Of a DNA stretch of 5,068 nucleotides, positions 1 to 5,068 are shown piece by piece. The notes under the pieces were generated by a model that ran no database searches, had not been told where the DNA came from, and saw nothing but the letters and a program-made list of their open reading frames with translations. Position numbers and translations under genes: made by a program. The first letter of the stretch is position 1, and every line of letters begins with the position of its first letter. Origin of the DNA: Bacteroidales bacterium (GTDB lineage Bacteria > Bacteroidota > Bacteroidia > Bacteroidales > UBA7960); assembly GCA_007132865.1 (NCBI GenBank), contig SLNU01000373.1:1-5068 (forward strand), written 5' to 3'.

Positions 1-447
1 AAAGGAGGACCGCTTCAGGTTTCTGACCATCACGGGAAATATGGCCGGGCGCACATAATCCCTGAAGTAGTGCCTCAGGAACTCCTTTTGCTGGTCTGAC
101 AGTTGCTTCTCGTTGACAAGGTAAATGTTCTCGGCTTCCATTTCCCGGATCAAATCCCGGTGTATGCCGTCAAAGCGTTCCTGTTGCTTCAGGTTGATCT
201 TGTTGATCTTGCGCAGGACCCTCTCGGGGTTGTCTTCCAACATCTCTGGTTCTGAACGCTGTATGTCAGCCAGCCGCCGAACGGTGGCCACCCTTACCCG
301 GAAAAACTCATCGAGGTTGTTGGAGAAAATACCCAGAAACCGCAAGCGCTCTATTAGCGGTAAGCGCTCATCTGCAGCCTCCTGCAGAACCCGCTCATTG
401 AATGCCAACCAGCTTATTTCACGGTTGATGAATTGGTATTTTTTCAC
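1..447 (-). CDS. ppk1: Polyphosphate kinase 1, N-terminal part (cut by the left edge)
   Basis: PPK1 reversibly transfers the terminal phosphate of ATP onto inorganic polyphosphate. It is usually membrane-associated and serves phosphate storage and stress responses. The 149 residues here are the N-terminal domain. FINREISWLAFNERVLQEA (6-24), PLIERLRFLGIFSNNLDEFF (30-49) and the later NEKQLSDQQ...LRHYF segment align closely with E. coli Ppk as I recall it. Asn44 in SNNLDEF corresponds to the E. coli ATP-contacting Asn45. The catalytic histidines and the phospholipase-D-like domains lie outside the window. The start is GTG at 447-445, because it places the INRE(I/L)SW motif at its usual distance from the N-terminus and overlaps the upstream phosphatase stop in a GTGA. 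No in-frame ATG lies close by. No frameshift is seen. The family assignment is near certain. A kinase active site cannot be confirmed from this fragment. Confidence 0.95.
   Translation of the reverse strand, partial: MKKYQFINREISWLAFNERVLQEAADERLPLIERLRFLGIFSNNLDEFFRVRVATVRRLADIQRSEPEMLEDNPERVLRKINKINLKQQERFDGIHRDLIREMEAENIYLVNEKQLSDQQKEFLRHYFRDYVRPAIFPVMVRNLKRSSF
444..447 (-). promoter_or_regulatory. Four-base stop/start overlap (GTGA) coupling the phosphatase to ppk1
   Basis: Read on the minus strand, the last two phosphatase codons and the first ppk1 codon run ACG TGA / GTG AAA and share GTGA. A terminating ribosome could restart directly on the ppk1 GTG, which has no evident Shine-Dalgarno sequence of its own. 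This is the main reason for calling the pair an operon and for choosing GTG as the ppk1 start. Coupling is inferred from the geometry. Confidence 0.75.
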
Positions 448-944
448 GTTTCCAGCATCTTGGGCGTTATCAGGAAATCCACCTGCCTCTCTGCCTTCGG
501 CAGCTCCTCCCATCTGTCAGTATTTATCGTGACGCACACCACCCCGGTTGTCGGCAGGTAATCGAGTTTTTGCTCCAAGAACACATTTGCCAGCTGGGTC
601 ATGGCAGGGTTGTGCCCAACAAGCATGGCCACATCCTTGTCGTTAGGCAAAGCCATGGCCAGGTCAAACAGCCCATCCGACCCATAATAATAGATATTGC
701 TTTCTATCAGTATTTCATGGGCAGGGTAGCCCAGCACACCGGCAAGGATCCTGGCCGTCTCAAAAGCCCTGACCGCATGGCTCGATACGATCAGTCCGGG
801 CTTGATCCCATTGTCAAGCAGGAATTCACCCACCCTGCCGGTACGCTCGATGCCCGTTTTTAACAGGGGCCTTTCCTGGTCTGCCAGACCGGGATGCTTC
901 CAGGAAGATTTTCCATGTCTTACCAGCAGAAGTTTTTTTTCCAT
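444..944 (-). CDS. SixA-like histidine phosphatase family protein
   Basis: This 166-residue protein belongs to the histidine phosphatase (phosphoglycerate-mutase-like) superfamily and is close to the roughly 160-residue length of SixA. The RHG motif at 9-11 supplies the phospho-accepting His10 beside Arg9. SSHAVRAFETA at 54-64 gives the second conserved Arg59, in the place of the usual SSxxxRAxxTA motif. VGHNP at 109-113 gives the second catalytic His111. SixA proteins remove phosphate from phosphohistidine on signalling or PTS proteins; the substrate here is unknown. There is no signal peptide, so it should be cytoplasmic. The ATG at 944-942 puts the first beta strand (KKLLLVRHG) directly at the N-terminus, as usual in the family. 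No Shine-Dalgarno sequence precedes it. Codons 2-4 contain a run of eight A. The stop overlaps the ppk1 start by four bases. The family is certain; the name sixA would be inference, so no symbol is given. Confidence 0.92.
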   Translation of the reverse strand: MEKKLLLVRHGKSSWKHPGLADQERPLLKTGIERTGRVGEFLLDNGIKPGLIVSSHAVRAFETARILAGVLGYPAHEILIESNIYYYGSDGLFDLAMALPNDKDVAMLVGHNPAMTQLANVFLEQKLDYLPTTGVVCVTINTDRWEELPKAERQVDFLITPKMLET

Positions 945-1034
945 GTAACCAGATTTGGTGTACAGCTCAACCGGATTTGTTGAAAAAGTTTAAACGGATT
1001 TTACGTAACGGTATAGCCGATCCGGTGTAGCAGA
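945..1034. other. Gap between glyA and the phosphatase gene
   Basis: These 90 bases separate two minus-strand genes. I see no TAnnTTTG-type -7 element and no hairpin followed by a T-run on the minus strand, so neither a promoter nor an intrinsic terminator can be called. The only structure noted is a perfect but widely spaced 7-bp inverted repeat, ACCGGAT at 970-976 and ATCCGGT at 1020-1026. The second arm lies just outside the glyA stop. Read-through from glyA into the phosphatase and ppk1 is possible but not shown. Confidence 0.5.
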
Positions 1035-2315
1035 TCAATAGGAGAACAGCGGAAAGCCGCTCATCAGGGCATTCACCTTTCCCTTGACCCCTTCAATCAC
1101 CTTTTCGTCATCGATGTTGGAGATGACCTCATCGATCAAATCCACGATCTGTACCATATGCGCTTCCTTCAGTCCCCTGGTTGTCACTGCCGGGGTTCCA
1201 ATACGGATCCCGGAGGTCTGGAACGGGGAGCGGCTGTCGAAGGGGACCATGTTCTTGTTGATGGTGATATCGGCCAGCACCAGGGTGTTCTCCGCTTTCT
1301 TGCCGGTAATCTCCGGAAATTTCGACCTGAGGTCAATCAGCATCAGGTGGTTGTCTGTCCCACCCGAAGTCACGTGGTAGCCTTTGCCGACAAATGCCTT
1401 TGCCATGGCCTGGGCATTCTTCATCACCTGCTGCCCGTATTCCTTCCAGGATGGGCTCAACGCCTCCCCGAAAGCCACGGCTTTGGCTGCGATCACATGT
1501 TCCAGGGGTCCGCCCTGCGTCCCGGGAAACACCGCACTGTCAAGCACGGCAGACATCATTTTAATGGCACCCTTGGGCGTTTTCTGCCCCCATGGGTTTT
1601 CGAAATCCTTGCCCATCAGAATCATTCCGCCGCGGGGACCCCTCAGGGTCTTGTGGGTGGTCGTGGTGATGATGTGGCAATGCGGCAAGGGGTCGTTCAA
1701 CAATTTCGCGGCAATCAGTCCGGCCGGATGGGCAATATCTGCCAGCAGGATGGCACCGATGTCATCAGCAATCTGCCGCATGCGCTTATAGTCCCAGTCG
1801 CGCGGATAGGCCGAAGCCCCTGCGATGATCATTTTGGGCTTCTCTTTTTTGGCCACACGTTCCATTTCATCATAGTCGATGGTACCGGTTGATTCTTTCA
1901 CCCCGTAGGCCACCGGACGGTAAAGGATGCCCGACAGGTTCACCGGGGCCCCGTGCGAAAGGTGCCCACCATGGCTTAGGTCCAATCCCATAAATGTATC
2001 GCCCGGTTGCAGGCAGGCCAGAAAGACCGCTGCATTGGCCTGTGCACCGCTATGCGGCTGTACGTTCGCCCATACGGCTCCGAACAGTTCCTTCGCCCTG
2101 TCAATGGCCAGTTGCTCTGACTGGTCCACAATCTCGCAGCCGCCATAATAACGCCTCCCCGGATACCCTTCCGCGTATTTGTTTGTCATCACGCTTCCCA
2201 TGGCTTCCATCACCTGTTCGCTGGCAAAGTTCTCTGATGCGATCAGTTCCACTCCGTGCATTTGCCTCAGACGCTCCTGCTCAATCAAATCAAAAATCTT
2301 ATGGTCTCTTTCCAT
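1035..2315 (-). CDS. glyA: Serine hydroxymethyltransferase
   Basis: GlyA is a cytoplasmic PLP enzyme. It converts serine and tetrahydrofolate to glycine and 5,10-methylenetetrahydrofolate, the main source of one-carbon units. The protein is full length at 426 residues. ELIASENF (23-30) and the [13 protein letters not shown] segment (47-59) form the conserved N-terminal signature. [11 protein letters not shown] is the cofactor and substrate region. DIAHPAGL holds the PLP-contacting Asp193 and His196. [14 protein letters not shown] carries the Schiff-base Lys222. TSGIRIGTP holds the carboxylate-binding Arg371. About 13 residues more than in E. coli lie between the PLP lysine and [11 protein letters not shown] (roughly 237-249), as is typical of Bacteroidota. 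GTG at 2318 directly precedes ATG at 2315, and a TAA stands in frame just upstream. ATG is preferred because [12 protein letters not shown] matches the family N-terminus. No active-site residue is missing. Identification is secure. Confidence 0.98.
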   Translation of the reverse strand: MERDHKIFDLIEQERLRQMHGVELIASENFASEQVMEAMGSVMTNKYAEGYPGRRYYGGCEIVDQSEQLAIDRAKELFGAVWANVQPHSGAQANAAVFLACLQPGDTFMGLDLSHGGHLSHGAPVNLSGILYRPVAYGVKESTGTIDYDEMERVAKKEKPKMIIAGASAYPRDWDYKRMRQIADDIGAILLADIAHPAGLIAAKLLNDPLPHCHIITTTTHKTLRGPRGGMILMGKDFENPWGQKTPKGAIKMMSAVLDSAVFPGTQGGPLEHVIAAKAVAFGEALSPSWKEYGQQVMKNAQAMAKAFVGKGYHVTSGGTDNHLMLIDLRSKFPEITGKKAENTLVLADITINKNMVPFDSRSPFQTSGIRIGTPAVTTRGLKEAHMVQIVDLIDEVISNIDDEKVIEGVKGKVNALMSGFPLFSY

Positions 2316-2332
2316 CACTATGTTTTAAATTA

Positions 2333-2353
2333 TTGAATGTTGAATGCTTGAAT
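2333..2353 (+). repeat. Three tandem TTGAAT words, with inverted copies at 2395-2408
   Basis: TTGAATG occurs at 2333-2339 and again immediately at 2340-2346. A third TTGAAT follows one base later at 2348-2353. Two copies in the opposite orientation lie at 2395-2400 (TTCAAT) and 2403-2408 (ATTCAA). The two groups flank the candidate glyA -7 element, so they could be binding sites for a transcription factor. No regulator family is recognised. The sequence is simple and AT-rich, so chance is a real alternative. Confidence 0.5.
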
Positions 2354-2360
2354 CGAATTT

Positions 2361-2368
2361 CAAAATTA
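2361..2368 (-). promoter_or_regulatory. Candidate -7 element of the glyA promoter
   Basis: On the minus strand this site reads TAATTTTG, a full match to the Bacteroidota primary-sigma -7 consensus TAnnTTTG. It would place transcription start near 2354 and give glyA a leader of about 40 bases. No good TTTG -33 element lies 19-21 bases upstream, so only half of the promoter signature is present. In AT-rich DNA such an octamer can occur by chance. Confidence 0.35.
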
Positions 2369-2413
2369 ATCATAATTTGCCACATGGGAGCGCCTTCAAT
2401 CCATTCAAAGTAA

Positions 2414-2436
2414 GGCAAAAATGCTATTTTTACGCC
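2414..2436. other. Short hairpin or palindrome upstream of the peptidase gene
   Basis: AAAAAT (2417-2422) and ATTTTT (2426-2431) pair perfectly across a three-base GCT loop. Outer GGC (2414-2416) and GCC (2434-2436) can extend the stem with a two-base AC bulge. It lies 36 bases before the peptidase start and overlaps one of its possible -7 elements. It could be an operator or a leader hairpin. It is not a convincing terminator, because no gene ends here. Confidence 0.4.
2425..2432 (+). promoter_or_regulatory. Possible -7 element of the peptidase promoter
   Basis: TATTTTTA matches TAnnTTTG at seven of eight positions and would give a leader of about 35 bases before the ATG at 2472. No TTTG lies at the -33 distance. 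A competing weak candidate is ATAATTTG at 2372-2379, with CTTG 21 bases upstream at 2347-2350. Neither can be preferred from sequence alone. Confidence 0.2.
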
Positions 2437-2471
2437 CGAAATCAGTCTTACCAACCAACCCATTTAACACC

Positions 2472-5068
2472 ATGCTTCGTACTTTTGTTTTCATTCTGGC
2501 CCTGATGTTTTATGCTCCGGGGCTTTTTGCCGGCGAAAAGATCGTCATCCCACGCTGGCTTGTCATTGAACCCGTAGAGGTGGATTACCCGGCTTTTCAC
2601 GAAGTCGAGAACACCCAGGGGAAAGCATTTTCCGACAGGGATCTGCTTGGATTTGAATTTATTGACCTTACCGGCTATTATCCTGCAGAAGGCCTTCGGC
2701 TGGATTGGGCCGGCGGACAGCATCGGATGTGGACAACTGGCCACACGGATGAGAACGGATACCTTGTTCTGGGCGGGGAGGAAGCTCCCGGCAAGCCCCA
2801 GCTTGTCTACCTGGCCGCTTATATCCGTGCCGACCGCTGGATCAGCACCCAGCTGGAGATCAAGAGTCCCTATATGCTGGAGGCCTGGCTGGATGGCAAG
2901 CGCATAGGCACAAAAGCCTCCGTGGAGGAGGAAGAAAATACCATTGGGCGGGTATCCCAGCAACTCAAGCTTACCCGTGGCAACCACTTGCTGGTCATCA
3001 AGGCGCTCCGGCCTCCGAAAGACGGACTGACCTGGAAGGTGATGGCCAACCTGGAGGTCAAGGAGCCCTATGAAACGACAGACATCCATCCGGATATACA
3101 GCCCGGGACCATCAAGGACATTCAACATGTCATGGACGGGGTAAAGGTAAACAGCGTCAATCCCTCCCCTGACGGCTCCCTTTACCTGGTCAGTTACAGC
3201 CAGTCCCTGCCGCCCTCAGACCAGTCAGAGAGCTGGACGGAGGTCCGAAGTTTTACCAACAACCGCCTGGTCCACTCATTCCGCCACGCCAGGGTTTCCC
3301 GCCTGGGCTGGCTGCCCGGGACCAACGCCCTTTCCTATACCACGGTGCGGGACGGAAAAACAACCATCCACTGGCACCATATGGAGACCATGGAGCAGCG
3401 CGTCATCGCGGAAGGCATGGAGAACCTGACCGGACTGCGGTGGTCACCCGATGAATCCTTTATCATTTACAGCGTCCGGGAAGAAGGGAGCGGTGCGGAT
3501 GCCACAATGCGCCAGGTACTGGGCATGCAGGACCGCCCGGGGCACTGGCGACACCGAAACTTCCTTTTTATGCTGGACGTGGCCTCCGGTGTCAGAACCC
3601 GACTGACACACGGGAACATCACCACCAACCTGCATGACATCAGTCCGGACGGAAAACAGATCCTGTTCAGCCAGAGCCGGCCCGATTACCAGGAACGGCC
3701 CTACTCCAAGCACGACCTGATGATCCTGAACCTCCAGAACCTGGCGGTCGATACCCTGCTGGCCAACCAGCGCTGGGGGGTCTCCGCCTCCTGGTCACCC
3801 GATGGCAGGCAGCTGCTGGCGACTGGCGGACCCTCAGCATTTGATGGCGCAGGCTTAAACGTACCGGCAGGCACCATCCCGAACAACTACGACACCCAGG
3901 CATACATATATGATTTGGGGACCCGCACCGCAAAGTGCATCACATTTGATTTTGACCCCTCCGTTTCCTCGGCCAGGTGGCATCCGCAGACCAACCAGAT
4001 TTTCCTGTTGACCGTGGATGAGGACTACCAGCGGATTTACAGCTACGACCCACGCAGGGAACGCTTTTCGCTGTTGGAAACCGGTGTGGACTATGCCGCG
4101 GGGATCAACTTTGCCGACAATGCCCCGGTGCTGACCTTTATGGGCAACCAGACCAATGCCCCCCGCAAGGCTTACAAGGTGAACCTTCGCAACCAACGTG
4201 TGGAAGTGCTGGAAGATACGGAAAGCACGAATTATCGCCTGGTGGCTTTTGGAGAAACCGGGAACTGGGACTTTGTGGCCTCCACCGGGGTCGAGGTAAA
4301 GGGCAGATACTATCTGCCACCTAACTTTGACCCGGGAAAGAAATATCCGGTCATTGTTTACTATTACGGAGGCACCACTCCGGTCGGACGTACCTTCGGC
4401 GGGCGCTACCCGTTCAACCTATGGGCCGGTAACGGCTATGTCGTTTACGTGCTGCAGCCCAGCGGGGCCACCGGATTCGGACAGGAGTTCTCTGCCGCAC
4501 ATGTGAACAACTGGGGAATCACCGTGGCGGATGAGATTATCGAGGGCACCCAAAAGTTCCTTGAGGCACATCCTTTCACCGATGCGGATAGAGTGGGTTG
4601 CGCCGGCGCTTCTTACGGCGGGTTCATGACCATGCTGCTGATGACCCGCACCGACCTGTTTGCTGCAGCCATTTCACATGCCGGGATTAGCTCCATCTCC
4701 AGCTACTGGGGAGAAGGCTACTGGGGATATTCCTACAGTGCAGAAGCCACGGCCGAAAGCTTCCCCTGGAACAGTCCGGAGATCTATATCGGACAAAGTC
4801 CGCTCTTCCATGCCGACAAAATCAATACGCCACTGCTGCTGATCACCGGCGACAGCGATACCAACGTGCCCCCCGGAGAAAGCATTCAGTTGTACACGGC
4901 ACTGGAAATCCTCGGCAGGCCGGTGGAACTGATCCTCGTAAAAGGAGAGGACCACCACATAGTTACCTACAGCAAGCGCATCCAATGGCACAATACCATC
5001 ATGGCGTGGTGGGACAAATACCTGAAGGATCAGCCCCAGTGGTGGGAGGACCAGTACCCGCCGAAAAA
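2472..5068 (+). CDS. Secreted prolyl oligopeptidase family (S9) serine peptidase, C-terminal tip cut by the right edge
   Basis: The gene is open without a frameshift for 865 codons and leaves the window. Family members cleave peptides, often at or near proline or as dipeptidyl/acyl peptidases; specificity cannot be read here. Residues 1-20 are a signal peptide (MLRTFVFILALMFYAPGLFA), so the protein is exported, probably to the periplasm. Residues about 25-195 look like a beta-sandwich (EAWLDGKRIG...LTRGNHLLVIKAL). Residues about 215-590 form a beta-propeller with repeats at SPDGS (232), WSPDE (324), SPDGK (391), WSPDG (441) and WHPQT (503). The alpha/beta-hydrolase domain follows from about 600. 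The oxyanion-side YYYGG is at 630-634, nucleophile Ser714 in GASYGGF, Asp796 in GDSDTNVPP and His828 in GEDHHI. The start is the only in-frame ATG that yields an intact signal peptide. WWDKYL near 850 is the usual last helix, so few residues are missing. Family is certain; substrate is unknown. Confidence 0.95.
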   Translation, partial: MLRTFVFILALMFYAPGLFAGEKIVIPRWLVIEPVEVDYPAFHEVENTQGKAFSDRDLLGFEFIDLTGYYPAEGLRLDWAGGQHRMWTTGHTDENGYLVLGGEEAPGKPQLVYLAAYIRADRWISTQLEIKSPYMLEAWLDGKRIGTKASVEEEENTIGRVSQQLKLTRGNHLLVIKALRPPKDGLTWKVMANLEVKEPYETTDIHPDIQPGTIKDIQHVMDGVKVNSVNPSPDGSLYLVSYSQSLPPSDQSESWTEVRSFTNNRLVHSFRHARVSRLGWLPGTNALSYTTVRDGKTTIHWHHMETMEQRVIAEGMENLTGLRWSPDESFIIYSVREEGSGADATMRQVLGMQDRPGHWRHRNFLFMLDVASGVRTRLTHGNITTNLHDISPDGKQILFSQSRPDYQERPYSKHDLMILNLQNLAVDTLLANQRWGVSASWSPDGRQLLATGGPSAFDGAGLNVPAGTIPNNYDTQAYIYDLGTRTAKCITFDFDPSVSSARWHPQTNQIFLLTVDEDYQRIYSYDPRRERFSLLETGVDYAAGINFADNAPVLTFMGNQTNAPRKAYKVNLRNQRVEVLEDTESTNYRLVAFGETGNWDFVASTGVEVKGRYYLPPNFDPGKKYPVIVYYYGGTTPVGRTFGGRYPFNLWAGNGYVVYVLQPSGATGFGQEFSAAHVNNWGITVADEIIEGTQKFLEAHPFTDADRVGCAGASYGGFMTMLLMTRTDLFAAAISHAGISSISSYWGEGYWGYSYSAEATAESFPWNSPEIYIGQSPLFHADKINTPLLLITGDSDTNVPPGESIQLYTALEILGRPVELILVKGEDHHIVTYSKRIQWHNTIMAWWDKYLKDQPQWWEDQYPPK

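Larger units (their letters stand above)
2316..2471. promoter_or_regulatory. Divergent promoter region between glyA and the S9 peptidase gene
   Basis: This 156-bp spacer is clearly more AT-rich than the genes beside it, and both flanking genes start from it in opposite directions, so it should hold both promoters. It contains a candidate -7 element for glyA, repeated TTGAAT words, and a short hairpin upstream of the peptidase. Neither start is preceded by a purine-rich Shine-Dalgarno sequence, as is common in Bacteroidota. No small ORF or RNA gene is evident. That promoters are present is a safe inference from the layout; their exact positions are uncertain. Confidence 0.7.

Noticed and set aside
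125..532. 135-codon plus-strand open frame over ppk1 and the end of the phosphatase gene
   Set aside because: Both minus-strand proteins in this stretch are clearly recognised. The plus-strand translation is Ser/Arg-rich and of low information, as expected of a shadow frame.
970..1026. Inverted repeat ACCGGAT / ATCCGGT as a terminator after glyA
   Set aside because: The 7-bp arms are 43 bases apart and no T-run follows on the minus strand, so this is not an intrinsic terminator and may be chance.
1158..1892. 244-codon open frame antisense to glyA, and other open frames inside glyA
   Set aside because: They are fully covered by the highly conserved GlyA sequence on the other strand and show no family features of their own.
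2316..2318. GTG at 2318-2316 as the glyA start
   Set aside because: It directly abuts an ATG that fits the family N-terminus better, and neither start has a Shine-Dalgarno sequence that would favour the GTG.
2448..3128. 226-codon open frame antisense to the 5' part of the peptidase gene
   Set aside because: It has no recognisable domain, and it lies opposite a gene with a clear signal peptide and conserved domains. Long antisense frames are expected in a GC-rich coding sequence.
3444..4991. Several minus-strand open frames of 60-113 codons within the peptidase gene
   Set aside because: The plus-strand frame is continuous through all of them and carries the propeller motifs and the catalytic triad.

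Overview
The window most likely comes from a member of the Bacteroidota, probably an environmental lineage with moderate-to-high GC content. Four things point there. The serine hydroxymethyltransferase has the long phylum-type loop after its PLP lysine. None of the starts has a convincing Shine-Dalgarno sequence. One promoter candidate matches the TAnnTTTG -7 element. The large secreted S9 peptidase resembles those abundant in this phylum. The assignment rests on recognised protein families, not on a database search.

The left half is read on the minus strand. In transcription order it holds glyA (serine hydroxymethyltransferase, positions 2315 down to 1035), a 90-bp gap, a SixA-type histidine phosphatase (944 to 444), and the 5' part of ppk1 (polyphosphate kinase, from 447 out through the left edge). 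The phosphatase stop and the ppk1 GTG start share four bases, so these two genes are almost certainly co-transcribed and translationally coupled. glyA may belong to the same transcript, but the gap leaves this open.

The right half is one long plus-strand gene (2472 to beyond 5068). It encodes an exported prolyl-oligopeptidase-family (S9) peptidase. Its parts in order are a signal peptide, a probable beta-sandwich, a beta-propeller with repeated SPDG-type motifs, and an alpha/beta-hydrolase domain with a complete Ser-Asp-His triad. At least 865 codons are present, and only the extreme C-terminus seems to be missing.

A 156-bp AT-rich divergent region (2316-2471) separates the two halves. It holds a candidate glyA -7 element, a cluster of TTGAAT repeats and a compact hairpin. 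No RNA gene, mobile element, CRISPR array or clearly new system was found. The most useful points are the phosphatase-ppk1 coupling, the structured divergent promoter region, and the peptidase's N-terminal domain and unusual His-His active-site segment.
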